Assembly: GCA_015493505.1 (NCBI GenBank)
Contig: WGDA01000124.1
Coordinates: 1-32,249 of the forward strand
Length of the DNA: 32,249 bases
Source: Pseudomonadota bacterium
GTDB lineage: Bacteria > Desulfobacterota > S145-22
Reading direction: 5' to 3'
Part shown: one piece after another, positions 16,592-26,593 of the stretch
Numbering within the stretch: the stretch's first letter is position 1
How the letters are laid out: the number at the start of each line of letters is the position of its first letter
Program-made: the position numbers and the translations under genes
The notes under the pieces: model-generated
What the model was told of the DNA's origin: nothing
Database searches by the model: none
What the model saw: the letters and a program-made list of their open reading frames with translations, nothing else

Positions 16592-17221
16592 TCATTCATT
16601 CTCGACAACCCGCCATCCGTCATCGTATTTTTTCATAAGTACTTCTCCCTTGTGGATAGCCTTGAGGTCGGAAGAGCTTATCCCTCTTAATGGAGAGACA
16701 CGGAGCACCACCTTCGTGATGGGATGAATTCCCTCAAATGCCCACTCGTATTTCACAAGCGCCGTATAGTTGTTTTCCCGCAGGATGCCCGTTACACCTT
16801 TCAAAACCGCTCTACATAATTCTATCCCCCAAAGTCTTTTTTTAATCTTTTTGAACGCCTTTTTCCCCTTGGGGGTCATGGAAATGTACACGAGCGTGAT
16901 ATACGGTTCGACGAGATTCCCGTTTTGCGCCCCTTTGGGTTCTAATATTTTTACGGTAATGTATCCCATCCTCTCCAGTGCGGCCCAGGCCTGTAGATAG
17001 TCCATCCTACTTGGCTGATCGATAAACCCGACAACGAAGCCTGTCCTTACCCGGCCGGTGGGAATGGTAAAGTAAACATGTTGCGGGAAACCCTTGGCTT
17101 TCGCTATCAGTCTGGCCGCCTTGGTTCGAGTCAGGCTTTTGCTGCTGCAACCGGAAAAGACAGCAAACACCAGGAATAAACCTGCCAGCACGAAACACAT
17201 CACTTTTTGTCTTTTTTTCAT
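16592..17221 (-). CDS. Putative lipoprotein of unknown function
   Basis: Signal peptide with lipobox 'LVFAVFSGCSS'; 209 aa. Confidence 0.65.
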   Translation of the reverse strand: MKKRQKVMCFVLAGLFLVFAVFSGCSSKSLTRTKAARLIAKAKGFPQHVYFTIPTGRVRTGFVVGFIDQPSRMDYLQAWAALERMGYITVKILEPKGAQNGNLVEPYITLVYISMTPKGKKAFKKIKKRLWGIELCRAVLKGVTGILRENNYTALVKYEWAFEGIHPITKVVLRVSPLRGISSSDLKAIHKGEVLMKKYDDGWRVVENE

Positions 17222-17364
17222 TTTTTACCCTCCTTTTGTTTTTTTAGGCCTTGTGGGAAGCAAGGCCGGAGTTGCGTCGTATCGAGAATATCTGGTTTGT
17301 ACAAAAAATTTTCTGATGAAAGGGAAGCAGCGTGATGGCCCTATCCGGCAGGCAAACCGGATAT

Positions 17365-18222
17365 TCAAAGATAAGGGATTAGGCAAAAGAAGGGCCAGAT
17401 CAGGAACTTCGCGCTTTCAAGGATATACCCCGCGTAACGTCGCCGTTTTATCAGGGCCAGGGATGCGAGGGACTCAAAAAAGGTGAGTGAAAGAAGCTGT
17501 AACGAGATGGTTTTTCGAAACCATACAATCGCGGCGAAAGAAGCTACGAGATTCAGGGCGGCGAGCAGATTGATCGACCGTTTCTCGCCCATCAGGACGG
17601 AAAGTGTTTTCAGGCCTCTAAGCCGGTCCGCCTCGACGTCTTTGATATCCAGCGTGTTCTGCATTAAAAGGGCTTCCAGGCCCGCGAAGAGGGAGAAGAA
17701 AAGCAGTTTCACCGCCTCGTCTCCCTCGGGTTTTCCGTAATAGAGGAGAGGAAGGAATACAATCAACGCGAAAAACAGGGCCACGTAGAAATCCTTGAAG
17801 AGCGGGATCCGGGCGGTGATCCCTTTGAACAGATCGGTATACAGCAGTCCGGCTCCCAGAAGGCCGAGGGCAAAGATCGCGAGCTGAAGGTTCCAGGCGA
17901 GGATCAGCAGCGCCCCAAAGAGAGACAAATCAAGGAAGATTAAACTGTATCCATGCCTTCCATATCTTTTGATATGCGCCGTTCTCGCCCGGTTTCCCGT
18001 TTCGTCATGCGCCAGCTCTTTGAACCTGTTGTAGAGGTAGAGGGGGTAGAACAGCAGATAGGCCAACCCAAGGACGATCAGAGAAAGCCTGTGAAGCAGA
18101 AAATACGAGGCGATAAACACGATGCTGACGGCGCCGAGGGATTGCAGATGCCCCCCGAAAATGAATTCTTTCCATAAAAATTTCATTAGATTTCCGCCAG
18201 AGGCGGTTTGCTGCCTTTTCAT
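17365..18222 (-). CDS. UbiA-family prenyltransferase-like membrane protein
   Basis: Multiple TM segments; 'YNRFKELAHD' and 'NTLDIKDVEADRLRGLKTLSVLMG' resemble the two Asp-rich motifs of UbiA enzymes. Confidence 0.75.
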   Translation of the reverse strand: MKRQQTASGGNLMKFLWKEFIFGGHLQSLGAVSIVFIASYFLLHRLSLIVLGLAYLLFYPLYLYNRFKELAHDETGNRARTAHIKRYGRHGYSLIFLDLSLFGALLILAWNLQLAIFALGLLGAGLLYTDLFKGITARIPLFKDFYVALFFALIVFLPLLYYGKPEGDEAVKLLFFSLFAGLEALLMQNTLDIKDVEADRLRGLKTLSVLMGEKRSINLLAALNLVASFAAIVWFRKTISLQLLSLTFFESLASLALIKRRRYAGYILESAKFLIWPFFCLIPYL

Positions 18223-18370
18223 CCATGGTCCTCCTTTTGAGAAATTGAGAGGGGTGCATGAGGCGGGAAAGGCTTTCCCCGTCTATTGAAGATATTTCAG
18301 GACGTTTGATGGAGTTTTTAAGTAGAAATCAGCTGTTTAGATACGTTTTTATGTGAACCCTGGGCTGTGT

Positions 18371-21001
18371 TTAATAATCCACACCCGTGGCGAGGATGTC
18401 CCGAGATTTGCGCTCTAAATCGTCCCACTCTTCCTCAAACCTCTCTTCCAGGAACGGCAGGACGAGGTCCCCTAACGGGTCCCCCAACCTGGCCAAACCT
18501 TCCGCCGCAAACAAGCGAACTTTCCAGTATTCATCCCTCAGGGCCTCCATGAGCGCCCCATGTCTATCGAGGTCCGGCGTTCCACTCAGCTTCAAAACCG
18601 CGCAAGCTCGAACCTCTTCACAAGGGTCTTTCAGGACATCTGTAAAAATTTCGATGACTTCCGGTTCGTGCCGAAAGGGGAGATAGAGCGAGGCGGTAAG
18701 TCGATATTCACTATCCTTATACGTTAACGCCCTGCGAAAGCCGATGAGCGCCTTCGGGTGTTTTACCTGGCTCAACGCGAAAAGACCTTTACGTTCGTAA
18801 AGGGGGAAGTGCCTCAAGAACGCGTCAACATATCGGTGATCCCCGATTTTCCCCAAAGCCTCCATTGGTGTGGTAGTGTCGCGGTCTTTTACTCGCATTT
18901 CAGCTTCGAAGAGCGCTTCCGCCGCCGTGGGATCCCCGATTTCTCCGAGAATTTCAATCGCCTCTTTTGCCATTGTTCCTTCCGGTTCTTGCCGGACATA
19001 TTCGATAAGGGGTTGGATCGCTTCCTTGGGTTCATAGATTTTCAGGGCCAAAGCGGCCGATTCTCTGAGGGAATAGTCCCGGTCGCGCCTAAACACATCG
19101 ACGGTCAACTTGATGCCAAAGGGGTTTCTCATTTCCACGAGTAACCACATCGCGTCTTCGCGCAAATCACTCAAAGGGTTTTTTAGGATTTTCAAAAGGG
19201 TATGAATGGCCTTAGGCGTTTTTGTTTTTGCCAACGCTTTTATGGCTGCTTTCCGGACGATATCTTTTCCGTCGCGATTCAAAACTTCCAAAAGGAAATC
19301 CACGGTTCTTGGGTGCGCGATCCGCTTCAACGCCCAGAGTCCCGCGACAAGAATTCCATCCGAATGATTACCGCTTATGTAATAATCCTCGAATATTCCA
19401 GATAGGTTGAATTTTTCAAATTCCCGTGGATTCTCTTTTCCCGACCCATGGGGCTCTTTTTCCATGGTATCCCTGATGATTCCAATGAGAGGTTCAACCG
19501 CCAGGGAGCTGCCAATATCCCCCAGGGCGCATACCGCGGCGAAACGAATGCGGGGATCTTCATCCCGAAGGGCGGTAAGCAATGGCAATACCGCGTCCGT
19601 ATGTTTCAGGACACCCAGGGCTTCAATGATGGTTGCCCGGGCCTTGATGTCTTTTTCCATGTTCAGGGCCTTCAGGAGCGGGGCGACCGCGGAGGGGGTT
19701 TGGGTCATGCCCAGGAACGCCGCCGCGCAGCCTCGTATTTCAGGCGTCCCATCACGGAGAAGGGCCACAAGCCCCGCTTGGAGAAGGCTTAGGAGCTCTT
19801 TATCCCCGTCAATCTGCCTGAGAATATCACTGGCAAACTGGCAAAACCATTCCCGGTCCCCAGACACAACATTGAGAGCTTTCCGGACGGTAGTTTCCAG
19901 TTTGATTCGCAGAATCGGGGTTTTGAGGTAGAGATGGTTCAGAAATTCCTTGAGGAATATTTGCCGAAGTGCTCGCTTGATAACGGCAGGGTACTCACTT
20001 TGCTCTACATTCATTCTTTCCGCCTGTTTCCGTAAAACCTTTTCCGCTTTCTTTCCCCCAATTACCCCCAGCGCTTCGATAATCGCTTTCTGACACCATG
20101 GCTCTTCTTCCAGGCGTAACGCGCGTATCAGCGGCACCTCCGCCGAGGAATCTCCTATCCTCATGAGCGCCATTGCCGCGATTCGCCGAACACAGTCCCG
20201 GGGATTTTCAAGGGCGGCCACAAGGTGATTGACAGATGCGGAGGTGCCGATACGCCCAATCGCTCTATACCCTTCAACCGCAAGATCCGGCTGCTTGGCA
20301 ATAAGCTCGACGATCGGCTTTATGGCCATTGGGTCCCCGCGGAGGCCCAACCGCGAAACACATTTGTCTATAAAAGGCGCGTCCGAGTCCCGTGCGTAGT
20401 CAATCAACTGTTCCGTGGGCGTTTTGCGAAAAATCTTTTCAGCAGCCCCAGAAATAGCGACTATCAGAGATAGAATCTCCGATGATCTAAATTTCAGTAG
20501 TGATGGAATAATATTAAGGGTGCCGATTTTTCCGAGAGCGATGATGGCGTGGCCGGCAACGTTGAGATCTGCGTCGTCAAGGAGCTGTACGAGTACATCA
20601 CTGCCTTTCGGATCCCCGAATTCACTGAGAACCCTCACCACGTGGAGGCGTTTTTCCGACGAAGTGTCTTTGATTCTTTTTTCGGCTTGGGCCAACAGGC
20701 TGTCTGCCGCGTTGAGTTTTCTGACCGCCTGATATGACGCATGGCGGATCCATTCATCTCCGTCCCACGCCATCTCCAACAGAAGAGGAATCGCCCGGCT
20801 CTCCCCGATTTCAGCCAACGCCAGAATCGCCCAGTAGCAGACCCACCAGTCCTTGTCCCGGAGCCTTTCCATGAGGGGGCCGACCGCCTCTCTGAGTTTC
20901 ATCTCTCCCGCCAGGATCGCTGCCGCCGCGCGAACCCGGTGATTCCAATGCCTGAGCGCTCCAAGAAGGTCTTCAACCGACTGAACCCTGACTTGTGACA
21001 T
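18371..21001 (-). CDS. Large HEAT-repeat (PBS lyase-type) protein
   Basis: Many repeats such as 'VRAAAAILAGEMKLREAVGPLMERLRDKDWWVCYWAILALAEIGESRAIPLLLEM'; start MSQVRVQSVEDLLG at 21001. Confidence 0.85.
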   Translation of the reverse strand: MSQVRVQSVEDLLGALRHWNHRVRAAAAILAGEMKLREAVGPLMERLRDKDWWVCYWAILALAEIGESRAIPLLLEMAWDGDEWIRHASYQAVRKLNAADSLLAQAEKRIKDTSSEKRLHVVRVLSEFGDPKGSDVLVQLLDDADLNVAGHAIIALGKIGTLNIIPSLLKFRSSEILSLIVAISGAAEKIFRKTPTEQLIDYARDSDAPFIDKCVSRLGLRGDPMAIKPIVELIAKQPDLAVEGYRAIGRIGTSASVNHLVAALENPRDCVRRIAAMALMRIGDSSAEVPLIRALRLEEEPWCQKAIIEALGVIGGKKAEKVLRKQAERMNVEQSEYPAVIKRALRQIFLKEFLNHLYLKTPILRIKLETTVRKALNVVSGDREWFCQFASDILRQIDGDKELLSLLQAGLVALLRDGTPEIRGCAAAFLGMTQTPSAVAPLLKALNMEKDIKARATIIEALGVLKHTDAVLPLLTALRDEDPRIRFAAVCALGDIGSSLAVEPLIGIIRDTMEKEPHGSGKENPREFEKFNLSGIFEDYYISGNHSDGILVAGLWALKRIAHPRTVDFLLEVLNRDGKDIVRKAAIKALAKTKTPKAIHTLLKILKNPLSDLREDAMWLLVEMRNPFGIKLTVDVFRRDRDYSLRESAALALKIYEPKEAIQPLIEYVRQEPEGTMAKEAIEILGEIGDPTAAEALFEAEMRVKDRDTTTPMEALGKIGDHRYVDAFLRHFPLYERKGLFALSQVKHPKALIGFRRALTYKDSEYRLTASLYLPFRHEPEVIEIFTDVLKDPCEEVRACAVLKLSGTPDLDRHGALMEALRDEYWKVRLFAAEGLARLGDPLGDLVLPFLEERFEEEWDDLERKSRDILATGVDY

Positions 21002-21104
21002 TATTCTCACCACTCCCCGTTCTTTTCTGCCCCCACACCTGAACCTATTCAAAACCACCTTGATATCCGCGGCACATGCGTTCCCTTTTTCCGCAAAAGT
21101 GGTT

Positions 21105-21863
21105 TTATTGCTCATTTTTCTTGGTTCCCGCATTGCTCCCCTGGGCGTTTCCCTTTCCACCGGGTTTTTCACCGGCCTTGCCGGTCTTCAATTGGATGAT
21201 TTTTTCCGCGATTGTCTGACCGGTTATTTTCCATACCTCCATTTCGTTTACCATTTTTTCCGTGATTTCGACTTTAACCATGACGATTCCGTCGTAAACA
21301 ACCTTATGTTGATGATGGTCGTAAACATAGATTTCGCGCAGCCTTTCCGTATAAGGTTTATGAAAGGAGAAGGATGACGTATGTTCTTTGATACCCATGA
21401 ACTTCAGCGCAACCAGGATATCCGCGTGCGTCTTCCTGCATACTTTTTCGAAATTTTCCAACATGTCTTTTTCGGTCATTTCAATTGTCGATTCTTCAAG
21501 ATTTAGCTTGTCCAATATTTTTGACACGCGTGAGGGCGTCAGAATTTTTCTGAATTCATGTGATTTCTGTAATTTGTCCGCCACATAAACCGCAGCATCA
21601 TCGCCTGGCCAAACAACCAATTGTTTGCAGCGGTTCATCGTGCTTTGAATATCGCTTCCCACTTTTTTGTCTTTGAAGCTGACGGTAACCGAGGCGCCAG
21701 TTTCTATCTGCACGGATTTAAAAATGGTAAAGCTGGTAAAAGCCGTATCTCCCACGGTCATCAGTGGCATCACGGCCATTGGCGCCGCAGCGCAGCCGCA
21801 CAGGAAGGTTCCGACACAAAAAAGAAACAGGAACTTTACGGTTTTTCTTGCCATTTTTTTCAA
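21105..21863 (-). CDS. Putative lipoprotein of unknown function
   Basis: Lipobox 'FLCGCAAA' after a hydrophobic signal; 252 aa. Confidence 0.6.
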   Translation of the reverse strand: MKKMARKTVKFLFLFCVGTFLCGCAAAPMAVMPLMTVGDTAFTSFTIFKSVQIETGASVTVSFKDKKVGSDIQSTMNRCKQLVVWPGDDAAVYVADKLQKSHEFRKILTPSRVSKILDKLNLEESTIEMTEKDMLENFEKVCRKTHADILVALKFMGIKEHTSSFSFHKPYTERLREIYVYDHHQHKVVYDGIVMVKVEITEKMVNEMEVWKITGQTIAEKIIQLKTGKAGEKPGGKGNAQGSNAGTKKNEQ

Positions 21864-22010
21864 GGTATTCCTCCTTTCTGATTAAAGTTGACGGTTTTGG
21901 AAAATGCGTGAAGCCTTTTGATCTGTCTTATATTTTTGGATTGTTACGAGCGTTCCACGGGTGTCAGGGTGTAAATTTTTATGGTATTTAAGGGTGGGGG
22001 TTGAGGTGGA

Positions 22011-23036
22011 TTATTTTCTGATAATCAAGGGGTTGAAAATCTCTTTTGCCTTTTCGTTGAATTCATGTTGCGTCCAACGGATCACCTCCTCGTTTTTGAA
22101 TTTTGCGGCCACGATTGCCTCAACCGCGCAACCGGGCATCCAGTTCGCACGGTATCCCGGAAGCCTCGGGAAAAATCTCGCCCCCGGCATTTCCACCGCT
22201 ACCTTGTAAACAGTTTGTGGCAGTTTTTCCCTCATTTGAGGATGCGTGTCATCCAGTACGACCGCCGCGGGTTTGAGATACTGGCTGTATGGCAGAAAGC
22301 CACTTCCTTTCGGCATCAGAACGATCACCACATCGGCCTTTGCCAGAATCTCGGGGGCGTTTTCGGCGAGCGCTATCTTTTTCCCTTTGGGCTTTATATC
22401 AATGCCTTTCACATTCCTGAAACCCTCGTTAAACAAGTATTTCATAAGCGCTCCGCCAATCCTGCCTACGCCAACGATCACTATCCTTGGTTGGGGTGGC
22501 AACGGTTCCATTTTTAAAATCTTTTCTAAGATTACAGCGATACAAAATACCGTTCCCTTGATCCCCTTAACGAATGATGAGGGTAACTCTATAACCTTTT
22601 CCATAAATCCCGGGGCTTGTCCTGCAAAGGCAATGCTTTTGGCACGGAGAGCTTTCTTAATGAGGATTAACCGTCTGGTTATCTTCTCTGACTTCTCCTT
22701 GATTCCAAATTCATAAGACTTGTTTGGAATCACCAAGACCAGGCCTCTTCCTGACTTCTTTTTTCTGCTTCCGGAAATGATGCCGCCAATAACCGGTTTC
22801 TCCCGGAAAAGGAAACTGTTCGCCAGCCAGCGGGGACAATAACCATCCAGGTCGGTGTCACTGCCCGGATAAACGAGAAACAGGTAGTTAAAAACGCGAA
22901 AAAAACGTGATACACAATAAAGCGCGAACCAGAGAGGCCAGTGAAGTAACAGGCTAAGCGTCAAAAACCCCACTTTCCTGAAAAACACGATGAAGTTTCT
23001 TTTTCCCCCATTGAATCCAGGGCCGCTTGATTTCAT
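22011..23036 (-). CDS. NAD(P)-binding Rossmann-fold protein with N-terminal membrane segment
   Basis: 'RIVIVGVGRIGGALMKYLFNEGFRNVKGIDIKPKGKK' Rossmann GxGxxG; 'ADVVIVLMPKGSG'. Confidence 0.6.
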   Translation of the reverse strand: MKSSGPGFNGGKRNFIVFFRKVGFLTLSLLLHWPLWFALYCVSRFFRVFNYLFLVYPGSDTDLDGYCPRWLANSFLFREKPVIGGIISGSRKKKSGRGLVLVIPNKSYEFGIKEKSEKITRRLILIKKALRAKSIAFAGQAPGFMEKVIELPSSFVKGIKGTVFCIAVILEKILKMEPLPPQPRIVIVGVGRIGGALMKYLFNEGFRNVKGIDIKPKGKKIALAENAPEILAKADVVIVLMPKGSGFLPYSQYLKPAAVVLDDTHPQMREKLPQTVYKVAVEMPGARFFPRLPGYRANWMPGCAVEAIVAAKFKNEEVIRWTQHEFNEKAKEIFNPLIIRK

Positions 23037-23073
23037 TTTCCCTCCTTATTTTCATTTTATGGGTTGCCTTTCC

Positions 23074-23118
23074 AAAAAAATCCCCGGAACAAAGGGAAGG
23101 AATGACCCTTGCCGGGGA
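23074..23118 (-). terminator. Rho-independent terminator of the sigma/anti-sigma operon
   Basis: Minus strand: TCCCCGG...CCGGGGA stem (23112-23118 with 23081-23087, inner CAAGGG/CCCTTTG pairing) followed by T7 (23074-23080). Confidence 0.8.
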
Positions 23119-23215
23119 CCTTTTTCAGCCTTTCCACCCAATAAGACGTCAGAAAGGGGGAAATCTTACAGATAAATTTTTCGTGATAAAAAATGCCAGA
23201 ACGGCGGTGGGGTCT

Positions 23216-24205
23216 TCAGATAACCTCGGAAAGCACCGCTTCCACGGATTCAAGAAGATTTTTTTCCGAAAGAACCTCGCGGTTGGCTTCTTTAACTTTG
23301 GATCCATTCGCGCCGATTCTCCAGGCCTCAACCAGTATTTTCTTTTTGTTTCTTTTTATTTTAAGAAACAGCCAGGCATCCGCTTCCCCAGATCGGACAA
23401 GCGTTGAAACGGCTTCTTTGCTTTTCCCCGTTTTCTTCCCGTTCAAAATTTTCCGGATGACATCTGGGGAGATGAGATGATAATCTTTCAAATGGGTTAA
23501 ACGCTGATTTGCGATGCGCTGAATTTCCCGTTTTGTCGTCTCTGAGAGCCTGAGGTTCGGGTCGACAAGAATAAGGAACCCCAGGCGTTTTTCCTGAACC
23601 CCATAAACATGCACGGGGGTCTCTGAGACAATTCCTCCGGGAAGAAACAGGACCTTACCTTTTCGCGCAACGTGGCCCAAAACCAGGATGACCACGGCCG
23701 TTCCCACCGCCAAGGTGCCCAAACCTGCCCATAAAAGTTTCCAAAAAGGTTTTTTTTCTTTTTCGTCGCGGGTTGCTGACGACCGGGGATAGGCGGCGTG
23801 AACGGCCCGAATGAATTGTGGAGGCGGCTCTATTTCATCCGGTTCAACCGGTATGGTGCCCTCTTCACCCTTCCCGATTTCGGTCAGGGCCTCCACGGCC
23901 TTTTTGCAAGCTGGGCATGTTTGCAGATGGCGCTCGATTCGTTTTGTCCCATCCGGAGATAAATTGCCTTCTGAAAAATCGATCAACAGTTCGGGGTTGG
24001 GGCAAGGCTCTTGCTCAACATTAACCGCGCTTAGTTCATCAATATGATTCTTCACGTGTTGGTGTATCCAATTTAGTTTTTCATACTCAGACTGGCATGT
24101 TTTGCATGTCTTTAGGTGCGCGCGCACACGTCGGGCTTCCTCATCCGAAATTTTTCCGGAAATGAGGTCGAAGAGTTTGTCCTGGATTTCATGGCAATCG
24201 CTCAT
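23216..24205 (-). CDS. Anti-sigma factor with two N-terminal zf-HC2-like domains and one TM helix
   Basis: 'CHEIQDKLFDLISG...HLKTCKTCQ' and 'CPNPELLIDFSEG...HLQTCPACKKAVEAL'; TM 'LLWAGLGTLAVGTAVVILVLG'; ATGA overlap with the sigma gene. Confidence 0.8.
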   Translation of the reverse strand: MSDCHEIQDKLFDLISGKISDEEARRVRAHLKTCKTCQSEYEKLNWIHQHVKNHIDELSAVNVEQEPCPNPELLIDFSEGNLSPDGTKRIERHLQTCPACKKAVEALTEIGKGEEGTIPVEPDEIEPPPQFIRAVHAAYPRSSATRDEKEKKPFWKLLWAGLGTLAVGTAVVILVLGHVARKGKVLFLPGGIVSETPVHVYGVQEKRLGFLILVDPNLRLSETTKREIQRIANQRLTHLKDYHLISPDVIRKILNGKKTGKSKEAVSTLVRSGEADAWLFLKIKRNKKKILVEAWRIGANGSKVKEANREVLSEKNLLESVEAVLSEVI

Positions 24206-24774
24206 GATGTTCCACCCGTCAGTTGACAATAGAGTTGGCGAAGTTTTTTAAGGCATCTCTTGAGGCTCACGCCTACATTGGAAACGGTGGTGCCAAAACG
24301 CTTCGCGATGTCTTGGTAGGGCATTTCATCGGAATAAAAGGAAATGATAAACTGCCGACATCGGTCGTCCAGTTTTTTGAAAGCACGAGCGAGATAGAGC
24401 CCTACCTGCTTCTTTTCAAAAGAGTGTTCCGGGCCATCGATCTTTGGGCTCAACAGGGAATCTGGATTCGGCAAGTCAACCAGACACGCCTTCAATCTTT
24501 TCCTTAACTCGGTAATGCAGACGTTCTTTGTGATTCGACCGATATAAGAGCTGAGAGTGCCTTGGGACTGGAATTTCTCCAATCCGCCTTTAACAAGTCG
24601 GAGGAAAACCTCCTGAATAAGATCTTTGTGTAAGGCCGGAGGAAAGTCCCACTTTGGAGAGCTTACAATGTACTTTACGAGTCGATAGTATCTCCTGTAA
24701 AGTTCTTTCCATGCTGACTCATCGCCTGAGAGGCAATTTTTAATCAATTGCTTTTCTTGTTCACTTGCCTTCAC
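24202..24774 (-). CDS. ECF-type RNA polymerase sigma factor
   Basis: 'LSGDESAWKELYRRYYRLVKYIV...DLIQEVFLRLVKG', 'FQSQGTLSSYIGRITKNVCITELRKR', sigma4 'MPYQDIAKRFGTTVSNVGVSLKRCLKKLRQL'. Confidence 0.88.
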   Translation of the reverse strand: MKASEQEKQLIKNCLSGDESAWKELYRRYYRLVKYIVSSPKWDFPPALHKDLIQEVFLRLVKGGLEKFQSQGTLSSYIGRITKNVCITELRKRLKACLVDLPNPDSLLSPKIDGPEHSFEKKQVGLYLARAFKKLDDRCRQFIISFYSDEMPYQDIAKRFGTTVSNVGVSLKRCLKKLRQLYCQLTGGTS

Positions 24775-24909
24775 GCCATATGCCTTTTCCCAGGACAGGA
24801 TGTTGTTTTACCGAATATAAAATATTCTACTCAATATGACGCGATTTTTCCAGTATTATTACAAAGGACATGAAAAATTTTTTCACATAGCCCCCCGATT
24901 GTGGCTTAA

Positions 24910-24925
24910 AAGGAAACGTTTCCTT
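24910..24925. promoter_or_regulatory. Perfect 16-bp palindrome, candidate operator
   Basis: AAGGAAACGTTTCCTT in the divergent intergenic region; the core AAACGTTT resembles LacI/PurR-family operators. Confidence 0.5.
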
Positions 24926-25063
24926 GTTTGCCTGTTTTTTCGACTTTTCCTTGACGGATGGGGTGGATAGGAATAAAAAATAAAGGAAACTGGTATCGCG
25001 AGTGATAATCGGAAGCGTGGGGTAGGCGCCTGGGGCCAAGGAAGATGAAAAGGAGGAAGATCC

Positions 25064-26467
25064 ATGAAATCGAAGTATGATGTGGTTGTAATTGGAGGAG
25101 GCCCGGGGGGTACGCCGGCTGCCATCCAGTTGTCTTCGCAGGGTAAATCCGTTCTGCTGGTGGAAAAGTCCGGCAAACTGGGAGGCGCCTGCCTGTTCGT
25201 GGGGTGCATCCCGTCAAAGATTATCCGGCACTGGGCCGATGAGTTCACGGCCCGTCATACCCATCTGGACCGTGAGTCGTGGACGCCGGATGAGCGGGAA
25301 GAGGCGTGGGGCAGGATCCAGCAGGCCATGCGCGTGATTCTTGAAAGACGTTCCGCAGGCGCCATGCAGGTAGTGAACAGACTGCCAACCCTCGATTTTG
25401 CCGCCGGCCACGCGGAGTTTGTCTCTGATCGGGAAATCGCGATTGAAGAAGAGGAGTTGGGGCGAAGGGATCGCGTCGCCTTTGACCGCGCGATTATCGC
25501 GACCGGCGCGCGTTCCTTCGTGCCTCCCCTGAAGGGGGATGGTGTCCAGGCCGCCTTGACCAGCGAGGTGCTTTTTTCCCAGGAAGCGCTTCCGGAATCG
25601 ATGCTGATCGTGGGTGGTGGACCAATTGGTGTAGAGCTGTCCCAGATGTTCGGCAAACTGGGCGTGAAGTGCACCATCATTGAGTTGTTGGACAGTATCC
25701 TGTCGAGTGTGGTGGACCCGCAAGCCGTCGCCATCATCCTGAAGGAACTGGAGCGCGTCGGCGTGGAGGTTTACACGTCATCCAGGGTAGAGGAGATCAA
25801 CAAGGCACAGGAACGCTTCAACGTGGTTTATACGGATGCCGATGGGCAAAGGCGCCAGCGGGACTTTGAAAAGGTGCTGATCGCCATTGGCAAGGTGCCC
25901 AACGTGGAGGGCCTGAACCTGGAAAAGGCCGGGATCGAGGCGGACCGGAAGGGCATCGCGGTGAATGAGTTTCTCGAGACGACGGCGAAGGGCATTTATG
26001 CCACGGGGGATGTCATCACGGGGCCGAAATTCGCCCACGTCGCGGCCTACGAAGCGCGCGTCGCGGCCATGAACATAATGATGGGAAATAAACAGACGGT
26101 GGACTTTTCCAAGAATTCCTGGGTACTGTTTACGGAACCGGAGATCGCGACTGCGGGGCTCACGGAGACGCAAGCGGCCCAGCAGGGGATTGACGTGATA
26201 ACGGGGGTGTACGACTACAAGGTTGACGCCGCCGCGCAGGTGGCAAACGCGCCCCAGGGCTACCTGAAGTTTGTGGTAAACAGGGGAAACGGAAAGATCG
26301 TTGGGGTGGACCTGTGTGCCAGGCACGCCGCTTCGCTGGTGGGAGAGGCGGCCCTCATTGTTTCAGGCGGGCTGACACTCCGGGATGTGGCCCAAGCCAT
26401 CCATCCACATCCCACCATGACGGAGGCGTTTGGGGTCCTGGCCCTGAAGATGCTCAGTGGGCAGTAA
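25064..26467 (+). CDS. FAD-dependent pyridine nucleotide-disulfide oxidoreductase (dihydrolipoamide dehydrogenase-like)
   Basis: 'VVVIGGGPGGTPAAIQL', redox disulfide 'GGACLFVGCIPSK', 'IYATGDVITGPKFAHVAAYEA', C-terminal 'IHPHPTMTEAFG'. Confidence 0.9.
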   Translation: MKSKYDVVVIGGGPGGTPAAIQLSSQGKSVLLVEKSGKLGGACLFVGCIPSKIIRHWADEFTARHTHLDRESWTPDEREEAWGRIQQAMRVILERRSAGAMQVVNRLPTLDFAAGHAEFVSDREIAIEEEELGRRDRVAFDRAIIATGARSFVPPLKGDGVQAALTSEVLFSQEALPESMLIVGGGPIGVELSQMFGKLGVKCTIIELLDSILSSVVDPQAVAIILKELERVGVEVYTSSRVEEINKAQERFNVVYTDADGQRRQRDFEKVLIAIGKVPNVEGLNLEKAGIEADRKGIAVNEFLETTAKGIYATGDVITGPKFAHVAAYEARVAAMNIMMGNKQTVDFSKNSWVLFTEPEIATAGLTETQAAQQGIDVITGVYDYKVDAAAQVANAPQGYLKFVVNRGNGKIVGVDLCARHAASLVGEAALIVSGGLTLRDVAQAIHPHPTMTEAFGVLALKMLSGQ

Positions 26468-26593
26468 CGCGTTGTTTTTGCCGGTGACAGACCGAAGGTA
26501 TGCCTGAAACGGCTGGCGACATACGTTAGGCTGAAGAAAGAAGCACGCGTTTGTGTGGGGTGCCTGTTCGGGTAGTTTCGAGGAGGTGGCAAG

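Noticed and set aside
25214-25737. Minus-strand ORFs opposite the disulfide oxidoreductase
   Set aside because: Shadow ORFs of a clearly coding plus-strand gene.
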